Source: Arcanobacterium urinimassiliense | GTDB taxonomy: Bacteria; Actinomycetota; Actinomycetes; Actinomycetales; Actinomycetaceae | Direction: 5' to 3' | Assembly (NCBI RefSeq): GCF_900119495.1 | Contig: NZ_LT632435.1 | Span: 1,616,996 to 1,679,298, forward strand | DNA length: 62,303 nt | In this document: positions 8,069-16,835 of the stretch, one piece after another | How positions within the stretch are numbered: position 1 is the stretch's first letter | How the letters are laid out: every line of letters begins with the position of its first letter | Notes under the pieces: model-generated | What the model saw: only the letters and a program-made list of their open reading frames with translations | Told to the model about the DNA's origin: nothing | Databases searched by the model: none | Position numbers and translations under genes: made by a program

Positions 8069-10633
8069 TTACTCGGCAGCAATTGCCGCGAGAATATCGG
8101 TTTTAGCAGCTCGCCGAGCTGGGCCAATAGCAGCAAATATACCCACCACTATGGAGCCCGCCAAGCTAATTAGCAAAGTAGAATACGGGATTACTAATTT
8201 ATTCAAGCCGTCTGCGGCTAGCGACTGCTGGAGACCCCAGCCGAAAAGAATACCTAAGCTCAAGCCTAAAATTGCTCCCAGCAGTGCAATTGCCACCGAT
8301 TCCAGGGTGATCATCTTGCGGATATTTCCCCGCGTCATTCCCACTGCCCGCAATAGCCCTATTTCGGTAGTGCGCTCAGATACGGAAAGCGTAAGAGTAT
8401 TTACGATACCCAGCACCGCAATAATAATTGCCAACGCGAGTAGACCGTAAATAAGTGCCAACATTACGTCAATCATTGCTAGCTGCTGGTCGATATAGTC
8501 ACTCTTAGTTTCTACCGTAGCGAGCGGATAATCTGCCAGTATCTTCGATATTTCGGCTTTTACTGCCCCTATATCCTGCCCAGGCGCCGCGTCTACGATG
8601 ATGAGCGAACTCCGATCCGGAGCTCCACTCTGCTGCAGAGTATCGATATCCGTAATAATATTATCGAAGTGCACTCCCTCCGGAGCAGTAAAGGTGCCCA
8701 CAATAGTGAGCATTAAACGACTATTACTTGTGCTCAGCGCTACGGGTACGGTATCGCCAATCTGCAGATTCTTTTTCGCAGCAAATTCTTCACTAACTAC
8801 AGCTTCAGCTGCAGCATCTGCATAGATACGCCCGGCTGAGATTTTTAGAGAAAAAGATTTTCCGAATTCTTTTTCATCTTCTCCCTGTATGAGGTCAGAA
8901 TCTTGCTTAATAAAACCATACTCGAACTGTATGCGGCGAGCTTCTTTCACTCCCGCTAGCTGTGTAATTTGCTGATAGATATCACTAGGGATATAGCTAT
9001 TGTTAATCCCGCTGATAATCACATCGCCGTGCACCGAATCGTGAAAGATATCGTCTGCTGAGGCCCGCGCCGAGGCACTGAGAATTGAAAGCGTGCCCAC
9101 CAAGGCCATGCCAATCATAAGTGCAGTGGCAGTAGCAGCCGTACGAGCTGGCTGCCGCAGAGTATTTAACTCCGCCATATTTCCGATTGCGCCGAATAGT
9201 TTTTTATAAATCTTTCCCAATAACCAAATAATCGGGCGCCCCAACAAAGGCGAAATGGTGGCGGCCGCTAATAAAATAAATACCGAACCGGCACCGATAA
9301 ATACTGATTTCTGAGTATCTTGTATAAATCCCCACAGGAAAAGTCCCACCCCGAGGAAAGCCAAAATCGCTCCCCCCAGGAAACGCCAACGGAGACTTTT
9401 TTCCACGCTCGTATTCTGCCCCGTCATCGCCACTATCGGATCTACCCGCCCGGCGCGTTTGGCCGGTACCCAGGCGGAAAACATCGTGAGCACTATCCCG
9501 ATTCCAAAGGAAGCTACTACCGCTGCTCCGGTTATGCGCGGAACTAAGGTGCCGAGATCGTAGCCCGCTTTTGCCACCAGCTGGCTTATACCAGAAGCCA
9601 ATCCCAACCCGAGCAATAGCCCGAGCGTAGCTCCCAGTACCGCCACTATAAATGCTTCGAGGAGCACCGATATCTGCACTTGCCGCTTTGAGGCGCCGAG
9701 GGCGCGATAGAGCGCTAATTCTTTTTCGCGTTGATTTACGATAATCGAGAAAGTGTTGAAAATTAGAAAAGCTGCTACTAGCAATGAGATACCGGCAAAG
9801 ACGAGGAAGAAAGTATTCATGAAGCCCAGGGCTTTCTCTAAATCCTGTGCCGCATCTTTAGAAGCATCTTTTCCGTTCTCTGCTTCGTAGCCGGGTGGTA
9901 AAACCGAAGTCACCGCCGCAGAAATTTTTGTGATATCGCTTTTTTGATCAGTGACTACCCAGGCAGAAAAATATCCAGATTGCTGGCCGGGAAGAAGAAT
10001 TTGCCGCGCCGCCGTATCGGTGAAGAAGGCATACGCAGCTCCTGAGGTACCGCCGGTACCCCACTTGCCGATTCCCACGAGAGTTTTCTCTACGGTAGCT
10101 GTAGGAGTGGCAATTTTAATTTTCTCCCCTAGTTGATAACCAGATTTTTGAAAGCTTAGGGGATCAATCATCACTTCTGAATCCGCGTGCGGAGCTCGGC
10201 CTTCTGCTACATATATGCCTTCTCTCCCCGCAAAAGCCGGAGCAGAAAAATAGTTGAAACCAACTCCGGGAGCTCCGTAGCTGGCAATCGCTTTGCCGTC
10301 TTTACCGATCGTATAGACCCCCACTCCCATAATGGAGCCTTCGACCTGTTTAACTCCCGGCACTTGCCGGATTTTCTCTAAATCTGCTTCTTCTAGAGGT
10401 GCGAGCTTATTCTGCACTTCTCCTGCCGCAGCAGATTCAGTACCAGCTGCACTTTTTGCATCTACATTTATATCCGACACCGTAGAAGAGATAATATTGC
10501 CGAAAGAATTACGCAACATATCCGTAAAAGTAAAAGAACCAGCTACAAAAGCCACTCCAAGTACTATGGAAATAAGGCTCATGACTAACCGGGCTTTATG
10601 CCCAAGTAAAGATTTAATAGAGGCTTTCAGCAT
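8069..10633 (-). CDS. ABC transporter permease with two FtsX domains
   Basis: Permease of an ABC exporter of the MacB/LolCE superfamily, 854 aa. It has the duplicated layout common in actinobacteria: an N-terminal helix, a large extracellular domain (about 45-260), a three-helix FtsX block (about 265-400), two further central helices (about 415-465), then a second extracellular domain and a second FtsX block (about 720-850). FtsX-block motifs such as REKELALYRALGASKRQV and ERTTEIGLLRAVGMTRGNI are visible, one per half. It starts 5 nt after its ATPase partner and is surely co-transcribed with it. Relatives export lipids, lipoproteins or antimicrobial peptides, or act mechanically on envelope enzymes. 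No substrate clue is visible here. Confidence 0.9.
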   Translation of the reverse strand: MLKASIKSLLGHKARLVMSLISIVLGVAFVAGSFTFTDMLRNSFGNIISSTVSDINVDAKSAAGTESAAAGEVQNKLAPLEEADLEKIRQVPGVKQVEGSIMGVGVYTIGKDGKAIASYGAPGVGFNYFSAPAFAGREGIYVAEGRAPHADSEVMIDPLSFQKSGYQLGEKIKIATPTATVEKTLVGIGKWGTGGTSGAAYAFFTDTAARQILLPGQQSGYFSAWVVTDQKSDITKISAAVTSVLPPGYEAENGKDASKDAAQDLEKALGFMNTFFLVFAGISLLVAAFLIFNTFSIIVNQREKELALYRALGASKRQVQISVLLEAFIVAVLGATLGLLLGLGLASGISQLVAKAGYDLGTLVPRITGAAVVASFGIGIVLTMFSAWVPAKRAGRVDPIVAMTGQNTSVEKSLRWRFLGGAILAFLGVGLFLWGFIQDTQKSVFIGAGSVFILLAAATISPLLGRPIIWLLGKIYKKLFGAIGNMAELNTLRQPARTAATATALMIGMALVGTLSILSASARASADDIFHDSVHGDVIISGINNSYIPSDIYQQITQLAGVKEARRIQFEYGFIKQDSDLIQGEDEKEFGKSFSLKISAGRIYADAAAEAVVSEEFAAKKNLQIGDTVPVALSTSNSRLMLTIVGTFTAPEGVHFDNIITDIDTLQQSGAPDRSSLIIVDAAPGQDIGAVKAEISKILADYPLATVETKSDYIDQQLAMIDVMLALIYGLLALAIIIAVLGIVNTLTLSVSERTTEIGLLRAVGMTRGNIRKMITLESVAIALLGAILGLSLGILFGWGLQQSLAADGLNKLVIPYSTLLISLAGSIVVGIFAAIGPARRAAKTDILAAIAAE

Positions 10634-10638
10634 AGGAG

Positions 10639-11445
10639 CTACTCGCCTTTCTGGATGAAAGAGTGGGCACCGAGCGCTTTACGCTCCTCTGTTGCTCGCA
10701 TATCCGCTACCGCATTGATATCGAGGCCGGCCATTTTTGCCAATACTTTTTCGCGGCTAGGCTTTTCTAAGAAATCGTTTATCTTTCCGTCTGCTAAGAA
10801 AATTGCTTCATCTGCCTGCCCGGCCGCCGCCGGATCGTGCGTCACCATTACCACGGTAGCTCCCAATTCATCTACTGCCTGCCGCAAAAAATTGAGCACT
10901 TCCCGGCTCGAAGCAGAATCGAGATTCCCCGTGGGTTCATCGGCAAAAATTATTTCTGGGCGAGTAATCAAGGCCCGCGCACAAGCTACGCGCTGCTGCT
11001 GGCCGCCGGAAAGTTGATTAGGTTTATGCGATAGCCTCTCCCGCAGCCCGATTACATCGATAATAGTTTCATACCACTGCGGATCTGGCTTTTTCCCCGC
11101 AATTGCGAGCGGTAATAAGATATTTTCTTTGGCGCTGAGCGTAGGTACGAGATTAAAAGCCTGAAAAATAAAGCCAATTTTCTCTCGGCGCAGCAGCGTC
11201 TTTTCTTTATCGCGTAAAGACGCAATATCTCGATCACCAATTTTCACGATTCCCGAGGTAGGAGTATCCAAACCCGCTAAGCAATGAATCAAAGTAGATT
11301 TACCACTGCCGGATGGCCCCATCACTGCGCTAAATCTACCACTGCGAAATTCTACGTCTACAGCATCAAGTGCTACTACTTGAGCGTCTCCTTTTCCATA
11401 AATTTTAGTGAGTTTTTGGCAGGAAGCAGATACTTGCGCGCACAT
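10639..11445 (-). CDS. ABC transporter ATP-binding protein (LolD/MacB type)
   Basis: Cytoplasmic ATPase of the exporter, 268 aa. Walker A is GPSGSGKST (about 43-51), the Q-loop lies near IFQAFNLVPTLSA, the ABC signature is LSGGQQQRVACARAL, Walker B is EIIFADEPTGNLDS, and the switch His is in MVTHDP. The TGNLDS D-loop is typical of the LolD/MacB branch. A C-terminal extension of about 40 residues follows the core. It is first gene of a two-gene operon with the double-FtsX permease. Upstream is an A-rich region with repeated GAAAC/AAAC motifs. Confidence 0.93.
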   Translation of the reverse strand: MCAQVSASCQKLTKIYGKGDAQVVALDAVDVEFRSGRFSAVMGPSGSGKSTLIHCLAGLDTPTSGIVKIGDRDIASLRDKEKTLLRREKIGFIFQAFNLVPTLSAKENILLPLAIAGKKPDPQWYETIIDVIGLRERLSHKPNQLSGGQQQRVACARALITRPEIIFADEPTGNLDSASSREVLNFLRQAVDELGATVVMVTHDPAAAGQADEAIFLADGKINDFLEKPSREKVLAKMAGLDINAVADMRATEERKALGAHSFIQKGE

Positions 11446-11787
11446 AAACTATTCCTTTTCTTCAACTGATCGACAAAAACGGAAACTGAAACAAAACTAA
11501 AACGAAAATTGAAACAAAAACTGAGGAAACAAAATTTTCTTCATTTCCGTTTCTAATTTTAACATCTATCTTTTAGCATTTTAAAGCTCTACTAGCTCAC
11601 CTATCTTGTGAATAAAACAGCGGATAAATACAGGTAGTAGCTTATATTTAGAAGAATATCGACGGTAAGGTGGTGGGTTAGGTGGCAGGGCTCATATATA
11701 GGGATTTATAGGTGCTACACAACAGAAAAACCGGCTATACGCATCGAGGGAAACTCCGAAAATTTTGCAGGGTAGCTACTAGGGGAG
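11446..11787. other. Intergenic region with A-rich GAAAC repeats
   Basis: About 340 nt without a convincing gene. From about 11474 to 11540 the sequence is purine-rich, with short irregular repeats of the type CTGAAAC, AAAACTAAAAC, ATTGAAAC and GAGGAAAC, just upstream of the ABC exporter operon. ACGGAAA at the start and TTTCCGT near 11545 are complementary. The rest is AT-rich and marks the edge of the island beside tRNA-Thr. No promoter can be assigned firmly. Confidence 0.5.
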
Positions 11788-11988
11788 CTATTTTTGTAGG
11801 TCTGTCCTGGCTCCTTGCCCAGGGCGGGTTTGGTTCCAGGCGTCTATAGTCTCTGGAAGCCAGCCTTCTGTTTTCCCGATTTTGGCATCCGGTGGCGGGG
11901 TGCGCCCTTGCCGCCGATAGGAGCAGAAAGTACCGTGTTTTATACCGATACGGGCGGCCGCTTCCGAACTAGATAAATATATAGTCAT
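11788..11988 (-). CDS. AlpA/excisionase-like helix-turn-helix protein
   Basis: A 66-aa protein with one MerR/HTH_17-like DNA-binding domain: a helix-turn-helix around SSSEAAARIGIKHGTFCSYRRQG, then the wing with GWLPETIDAWNQTRPG. Small proteins of this kind serve as excisionases or AlpA-type activators of mobile elements. It lies in an AT-rich stretch next to unknown small genes and on the 3' side of tRNA-Thr. This suggests the remains of an integrated element, although no integrase is seen. A few bases of purine-rich sequence (AACGAAAAAGA) stand before the ATG. Alternatively it is a stand-alone regulator. Confidence 0.65.
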   Translation of the reverse strand: MTIYLSSSEAAARIGIKHGTFCSYRRQGRTPPPDAKIGKTEGWLPETIDAWNQTRPGQGARTDLQK

Positions 11989-12262
11989 TCTTTTTCGTTC
12001 TTATTTTTGTGGCATTTTATGGCTTCGGTGAGAAATATTGTAAAGATAATTATACCGACTAAAAGTAAGCCGATTTGCTCTATTCGTGAGAGGCGGAAGC
12101 AATCTTCACAGATGGTGTTAGATTTACGTGGCAAACATATAAATGTAGGAGAAGCAAAAAGGTTTATATTCTGCTTTATATTATTATCACCTGAGCCTCA
12201 GTAGTATATGTTGGTTGTAGGTGAAGAGAAGTCAATACTGTGGGTGCGTTAGGAAAAATTTT

Positions 12263-12502
12263 ATGAGCAGAGCAGCTACTTTTGCAGTGTGCATACCTAC
12301 ATGGCAGGAAATTGATAAAGCGTTTAAGGATGCTAATTATAAATATGCTTATGATATAGATCCTTATAATCCAAAATGCGATGAAATTCCAGAGCCTGTT
12401 GCTGATTATAAATGGTTTGTAGATGTTATTCCCGAATATGCTGACGAGGCACGTAAAATACTCGAAACATTCGATACCCCCATTAAATTTTGGGTAGGTT
12501 AA
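12263..12502 (+). CDS. Unknown small protein, paralogue 1 of a tandem family
   Basis: A 79-aa acidic, Tyr/Trp-rich protein that I do not recognise. The ATG at 12263 was chosen because AGGA stands 8 nt upstream; an earlier in-frame start at 12221 has none. Its features recur in the gene 75 nt downstream: a P-T-W-x-x-I-x-x-A-F helix near the N-terminus, a Y-x-(V/I)-D strand, and the C-terminal block ARKILETFDTPIK. No signal peptide, membrane segment or cysteine cluster is seen. It sits in an AT-rich island beside an AlpA-like protein and tRNA-Thr, so acquisition by transfer is likely. A role as an immunity, antitoxin or anti-restriction protein is possible but unsupported. Confidence 0.6.
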   Translation: MSRAATFAVCIPTWQEIDKAFKDANYKYAYDIDPYNPKCDEIPEPVADYKWFVDVIPEYADEARKILETFDTPIKFWVG

Positions 12503-12515
12503 GACCATAGCTAAA

Positions 12516-12581
12516 GTAGCTACTTTTATAATGTGCATATCGACATTTATTTTCGACAAATTGAAAGTAGGTGTGCTTTGA
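12516..12581 (+). pseudogene. Decayed third copy of the tandem small-protein family (5' fragment)
   Basis: Between the two intact paralogues, 66 nt can be aligned with the 5' part of the first gene. AGCTACTTTT and then TGTGCATA are shared at the DNA level. The in-frame translation ATFIMCISTFIFDK matches ATFAVCIPTWQEIDK before ending at a TGA. It looks like the start of another copy whose body was lost, leaving its tail joined to the second paralogue. Confidence 0.5.
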
Positions 12582-12841
12582 CCGAAGACGAATTTACCGA
12601 CGATGAATATTTAACAGATAATGGCGTTTTCTATGTAAGCCTTCCGCACTGGAAACTTATCGAAGAAGCATTCGAAAAGGCAGGCTGGAAGAGCTGGTAT
12701 AATGTTGACTCTATCCCAGAGTTTACTGAAGATGGAGTGACTTATAACTATGCGATAGATGTGTGGGATCAGCGTGCTGAAAAAGCGAGAAAAATTCTTG
12801 AAACACTAGATACTCCCATCAAATATGTAATTTATGAATAA
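12578..12841 (+). CDS. Unknown small protein, paralogue 2 of a tandem family
   Basis: An 87-aa acidic protein clearly related to the gene upstream: LPHWKLIEEAFEKAGWK against IPTWQEIDKAFKDANYK, and ARKILETLDTPIK against ARKILETFDTPIK. The start is uncertain. A TTG at 12578 has AGGTG about 7 nt upstream and is preferred here. A GTG at 12533 in the same frame would add 15 residues that overlap the decayed copy and lack a ribosome site. The N-terminal 14 residues are very acidic (TEDEFTDDEY). The function is unknown. A good terminator follows, so the tandem pair may be one transcription unit. Confidence 0.6.
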   Translation: MTEDEFTDDEYLTDNGVFYVSLPHWKLIEEAFEKAGWKSWYNVDSIPEFTEDGVTYNYAIDVWDQRAEKARKILETLDTPIKYVIYE

Positions 12842-12889
12842 AATTTTCTAACTAACATAAAAGCTAAATTATTTAGTTGTGCCAATTTT

Positions 12890-12917
12890 TATCCACCCTC
12901 TTCACTGAGAGTGGATA
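12890..12917 (+). terminator. Rho-independent terminator of the tandem small-protein genes
   Basis: TATCCAC and GTGGATA close a stem of 11 positions with one internal mismatch around a 6-nt loop, followed by TTTTTAT. It lies 49 nt after the second paralogue. Confidence 0.75.
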
Positions 12918-13068
12918 TTTTTATACGAAAAACCTTATGCCCTTAGGAGGCAAACCATAGATACCGACTCTAGGCACATAAATTTTCAGATTACGGTTCT
13001 TTGGTGTTTTAAGTAGACGTAGATTTTCCGCTCTTGCTTGCTATATGGCCATATTCGGCTTATTTCTG

Positions 13069-13144
13069 TGGAGCCGCCTGAGAGAATCGAACTCTCGACC
13101 TTCTCATTACGAGTGAGACGCTCTGCCGACTGAGCTAAGGCGGC
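13069..13144 (-). tRNA. tRNA-Thr (anticodon CGU)
   Basis: A full cloverleaf can be drawn. The acceptor GCCGCCT pairs with AGGCGGC, the D arm is AGCTCAGTCGGCAGAGC, the anticodon loop CTCGTAA lies in the stem TCTCA/TGAGA, and the T arm has GTTCGATTC. The discriminator is T and CCA is encoded. Its 3' side faces the AT-rich island with the AlpA-like gene. Confidence 0.95.
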
Positions 13145-13314
13145 GCAGGTGCCAAAAGCACGCTACCTAGGTAGTTTACCGAAAAATATCCGCAGCACGA
13201 AATTCCGGGGCGTAAATCACCCCTAATACTCTTCTATTGCTTCCCTAATACTCTCCTCCTGCTCCTCAAGGGCAGAAAAGAATTAAAACTACGCGAGAAT
13301 TTATTATGGTGCAC

Positions 13315-13366
13315 CCGCGTATTACGGCAATCCGCGTATTACGGAAACCTACATATCACGGCAAAC
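13315..13366. repeat. Short 17-bp tandem repeat, three units
   Basis: Two near-identical 17-bp units starting CCGCGTATTACGG, then a third diverged unit (CTACATATCACGG), just downstream of the TAP-hydrolase gene. No function is apparent; it may affect 3'-end formation. Confidence 0.6.
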
Positions 13367-13375
13367 CTAGGCAAA

Positions 13376-14914
13376 TTACTCTGCTGGGCACTTAAGGTCA
13401 GCTTCCGGTACTGTGCCATCTAGCAAGTACTTATCAATTGGTTTATTTACGCAGTCAGTAGAGCGCCCGTACGCGGTATGGCCTTCCCCTTCCCAGGTGA
13501 TGAGCACAGCGTTGGCCAGTGTTTTAGAAAAATCTACTGCCCACTGATAAGGCGTAGCCGGATCTCCCGTAGTACCTACCACTACTATCGGGTTAGATCC
13601 TTCCGCTCGGAACGGACCGATAGGAGCCGGCGCTTTATAGGGCCACTTCGCGCACATATATTCATCATAGCCAGCTACTTCACCAAAAATTGGCGCTTTT
13701 TCTTTCAACTCAGCCGCTTCAGCTTGCCACTGTGCGTCATCCCCCTGCGCAGGATAATCTGCGCAGTTGATTGCCCAGTTAGCTTCTACGCTATTATCTT
13801 GGAAGGTATTTCCCGTGCGGGAATAATAGGTATCTGCCATAGTGAGGAAAAGAGTTCCGCGTTGCTTGGTGAACGCTTCTTGGAAAGCCTGCGTGAGCAG
13901 TGGCCAAAGCGTATCGTCATACAGAGGCGTAATCATACCGATAAATAGCGCCGACTGCGTGAGCTGCCGCCCTTCGCTGGCAGTGGGAAGCGGCTTTTGT
14001 AAAGTATCAGCAAAAAGCTGCTTTATCTGCGCGCGCGCCTGCTCTTTCGAGCCAGTAAAGGGGCAAGAAGAACCATCTAAACAATCATCTAAATATGCGT
14101 CTAGCGCTTTTTCAAAACCCTGTAATTGGGCTACCGTCTGCTGGAAAGAAGAAACTTGCGAAGAAACTGCTCCATCTAGCACCATCCGCCCCACGTTCTT
14201 CGGGAATAATTCAGCGTACATACCTCCCAAAGACGTGCCGTAGGAATATCCCACGTAATACAGCTGCGGATCTCCTAATACATGCCGCAATACGTCCATA
14301 TCGCGCGCCGCTGATTCCGTGCCTACGAAAGGCAACAAATTCCCAGATTTTTCTTGACAGCCCGCGACCACTTTATCGGCATCTACCCGTGCGGCTGCTC
14401 TTCCCTCAGCCGTATCTGGATAAGAAGCATCGACTACTTGCGCGAGGTCTTTATCCGCTAAGCAGTCTACGGGAGCAGATTTATCTACTCCTCGCGGATC
14501 AAAGCCAATAATATCGAAATTGGCGAGAATATCAGGAGAAAAATAATCTGCCGCGCCCTCGGCCATTTCCTGCCCAGAAGCTCCCGGCCCCCCGGGGTTC
14601 ACCAACAGAGAACCAATCGCTTTACCTTTAGCTTTGTGCTTTTTTGCGGCAATAGCAATCGTGGCCGAGGTAGGATTTTTATAATCAAGCGGCACCATGA
14701 ATTTTCCACACTCTAAATTTTTTCCACATTCAGACCAAACTACGCGCTGCTTATAGAAAGATTCCAAACCAGCCGGAATTTCTGGCATCGGGGCCTTTAT
14801 CGCTTTTGCCGTTGTAGCTCCCCCGGCGGCTGGAGTGGGATTACTCCCCGCAGCACAAGCACTGACCATAAGTAATAAGCTAATTACTACGGCTCCTAGC
14901 TGGTGTTTCTTCAT
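13376..14914 (-). CDS. Secreted TAP-family alpha/beta hydrolase lipoprotein
   Basis: A predicted exported lipoprotein of 512 aa. The signal peptide ends in lipobox MVSAC with Cys20 as the lipidated residue, followed by an Ala/Gly/Pro-rich linker. The hydrolase fold shows NPGGPGASG (oxyanion loop), the nucleophile elbow GYSYG, an acid residue in GTTGDPATP, and the His in GEGHTAYG. The C-terminal TAP-like domain carries this acid and His. The family includes Streptomyces tripeptidyl aminopeptidases and SlpD/SlpE, so N-terminal peptide cleavage is the likely activity. Several cysteines may form disulfides outside the cell. Its ATG overlaps the holB stop by four bases (ATGA), placing it last in the topA-tmk-holB unit. 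Confidence 0.9.
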   Translation of the reverse strand: MKKHQLGAVVISLLLMVSACAAGSNPTPAAGGATTAKAIKAPMPEIPAGLESFYKQRVVWSECGKNLECGKFMVPLDYKNPTSATIAIAAKKHKAKGKAIGSLLVNPGGPGASGQEMAEGAADYFSPDILANFDIIGFDPRGVDKSAPVDCLADKDLAQVVDASYPDTAEGRAAARVDADKVVAGCQEKSGNLLPFVGTESAARDMDVLRHVLGDPQLYYVGYSYGTSLGGMYAELFPKNVGRMVLDGAVSSQVSSFQQTVAQLQGFEKALDAYLDDCLDGSSCPFTGSKEQARAQIKQLFADTLQKPLPTASEGRQLTQSALFIGMITPLYDDTLWPLLTQAFQEAFTKQRGTLFLTMADTYYSRTGNTFQDNSVEANWAINCADYPAQGDDAQWQAEAAELKEKAPIFGEVAGYDEYMCAKWPYKAPAPIGPFRAEGSNPIVVVGTTGDPATPYQWAVDFSKTLANAVLITWEGEGHTAYGRSTDCVNKPIDKYLLDGTVPEADLKCPAE

Positions 14915-16200
14915 TTCTTAATTACCTCCATTAAGACCGCTTCAATTACCAATAACGGAGCTACATTCGCCGTTAAACGAGTACGAGCCTCCCGAATAGC
15001 TGCTATTTTTTCCAATATGCTTTCTACGCTGCGGCTATCTGCCCAATTATATACCTCATCTTCATAATCCGGATTTGCCAACGGCAACGCCGCACCTAGC
15101 TGCCGAAGCAGTACATCCCGAAAGAATCCAGCCATATAGAGCAATTCTCTATCTAAGGCATCCCGCTGCATACGAGTACGCCGGCGCTTTTCATCCTCTT
15201 CCGCATTGTTAATCTGTGCACTGATATGAGATCGGAGAGCAGCCGGAATTTTCATATTTTCATCTAAACCCCATGCCTCTAAGCGCCGGCGCTTTTCTTT
15301 TTCAAGAGTCTCACCTGCCCCAGAACGCTTTTCTGCTGCCGAGGAGCGCGAATTACGACCTTGCATCTTCTCGATATTAGTGAGTAATTCTGCAGCTAGC
15401 ACCGCATCCCCTACCGAATGTACCGATAACAACAGATCTAGCGTCTGTTTCCGCAATTTTCCGGCTTCCGGATCTAAAGCTAGCGCTCGCGCCAAACCAA
15501 TATGAGATTGTGCAATCTGGGCGGCTACTAACGCTTTTTCTTTTTCCACACCCTCTTCTACTAATAAATTTGCTACCTCTTCGATTGTGGGCGTGACCAA
15601 ATTTATATTCCGACACCGGGAACGAATAGTGGGGAGCACGTCTGCCGGAGAAGCCGTACAAAGTATCCACACCGTGCGCGGAGCCGGTTCTTCAATAGCT
15701 TTTAACAGCACATTAGTGGTACGCGGCAGCATTCTATCCGCATCTTCCACGATAAAAATACGCCAAGATCCAGCTGTAGGCGCCAGATAAGATTTCGCCA
15801 CACAAGCACGAACTTCCTCTACGGAGATAGTCACTAAATCCGTGCGCAAAAATTCTACGTCAGGGTGGTTGCGCCCCAGCACTGCTTTACACTCGGCACA
15901 ATTTCCTCCACCTAATTCTGTTTCTTGGCAGAGAAGAGCCGCCGCAAAAGCCTGCGCCAGTATGGATCTACCTGAGCCGGGAGGGCCAGTGAAAAGCCAA
16001 GCATGGCTCATCGCTGCGTCCTTAATATCATTCTGCTCTGCAGTTATGCTACCTTGCGCGGCTTTCATGCCATTTTGCGCGGCATTCTCCGCAGATTTAC
16101 TTGCTGCCGTGCTTTGCACTAAAGCACGGGCGGCGGTGGCGGCGCGTTTAATTTCTGCAACCGCTGCCGCCTGCCCCGTCACTAAATTAAATACACTCAC
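14911..16200 (-). CDS. holB: DNA polymerase III subunit delta'
   Basis: Clamp-loader subunit of 429 aa. It carries Walker A GPPGSGRS, a zinc module (CQE, then CAEC within about 20 residues), [13 protein letters not shown], and the sensor-like segment [26 protein letters not shown] with the SRC arginine-finger motif. In the replisome it works with tau/gamma and delta to load the beta clamp. An insertion-rich C-terminal half (RRRR-type segments, an Arg/Glu-rich helix) is common in actinobacterial forms. Start and stop overlap by four bases with tmk and the TAP-hydrolase gene respectively, so translation is likely coupled. Confidence 0.92.
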   Translation of the reverse strand: MSVFNLVTGQAAAVAEIKRAATAARALVQSTAASKSAENAAQNGMKAAQGSITAEQNDIKDAAMSHAWLFTGPPGSGRSILAQAFAAALLCQETELGGGNCAECKAVLGRNHPDVEFLRTDLVTISVEEVRACVAKSYLAPTAGSWRIFIVEDADRMLPRTTNVLLKAIEEPAPRTVWILCTASPADVLPTIRSRCRNINLVTPTIEEVANLLVEEGVEKEKALVAAQIAQSHIGLARALALDPEAGKLRKQTLDLLLSVHSVGDAVLAAELLTNIEKMQGRNSRSSAAEKRSGAGETLEKEKRRRLEAWGLDENMKIPAALRSHISAQINNAEEDEKRRRTRMQRDALDRELLYMAGFFRDVLLRQLGAALPLANPDYEDEVYNWADSRSVESILEKIAAIREARTRLTANVAPLLVIEAVLMEVIKK

Positions 16201-16799
16201 AGCGCGCCTGCTTCTGTGGCTGCTTCTCGCACTGCTTGCGCAATTTCCGCAATAGACTGCGCCGCATCAATTACCCGGAAACGCTCCGGCTCATTCGCTG
16301 CCAATTCTAAAAATTTTTGCCGGACGGCAGCATGAAAAGTGCTTCCCGCTGCCTCGAGACGATCTAGATTTTCCCCTAAGCGCAGCCGGCTTTTCTCAAC
16401 TGGGAGATCCAACAGAATAGTTAAATCCGGCACCAAATTTGCACTTGCCCACAGTGAGAGCGCTTTTATTTCCGCCGCAGGAAGGGCACGAGCTCCGCCT
16501 TGGTAGGCAATAGAAGAATCAAAATATCTATCGGTAATTACCACCGCGCCCCGCGCCAGAGCTGGTTTGATTATTGTTTCCACGTGTTGGGCGCGGTCTG
16601 CGGCGTAAAGCAAAGCTTCCGCGCGCGGCACTACCTCCCCGCCATGTAAAAGAGATTGCCGAATAGCTTTACCTAACTCCGTGCCACCGGGCTCGCGCGT
16701 AAGCACTACTTCCTTACCTGCAGCCCGCAGGCTCTCTGCCAGTAGCCGCACTTGCGTAGATTTCCCGGCGCCATCTCCACCTTCAAAGGAAATAAACAT
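16197..16799 (-). CDS. tmk: Thymidylate kinase (dTMP kinase)
   Basis: A 200-aa enzyme that phosphorylates dTMP to dTDP. The P-loop is [11 protein letters not shown] (about 4-14), the DR motif is in [18 protein letters not shown], and TREPGGT is the dTMP-binding signature. The size matches the family. The ATG has AGGTAGCTGAA upstream. It lies 36 nt after topA and overlaps holB by four bases; tmk-holB adjacency is conserved widely and links dTTP supply with replication. Confidence 0.95.
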   Translation of the reverse strand: MFISFEGGDGAGKSTQVRLLAESLRAAGKEVVLTREPGGTELGKAIRQSLLHGGEVVPRAEALLYAADRAQHVETIIKPALARGAVVITDRYFDSSIAYQGGARALPAAEIKALSLWASANLVPDLTILLDLPVEKSRLRLGENLDRLEAAGSTFHAAVRQKFLELAANEPERFRVIDAAQSIAEIAQAVREAATEAGAL

Positions 16800-16835
16800 T
16801 TCAGCTACCTTTCTCCTGCTGCTAACTGCCGCTAC

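Noticed and set aside
12007-12204. Plus-strand frame of 65 codons in the tRNA-Thr island
   Set aside because: No convincing ribosome site, odd composition and no recognisable motif; likely chance in AT-rich DNA.
11446-13144. Complete integrative element in tRNA-Thr
   Set aside because: I found no integrase and no second copy of the tRNA-Thr 3' end within the window, so only a remnant is suggested.
13315-13366. Possible CRISPR or att repeat
   Set aside because: Units touch each other, have no spacers, and do not match the tRNA-Thr end.
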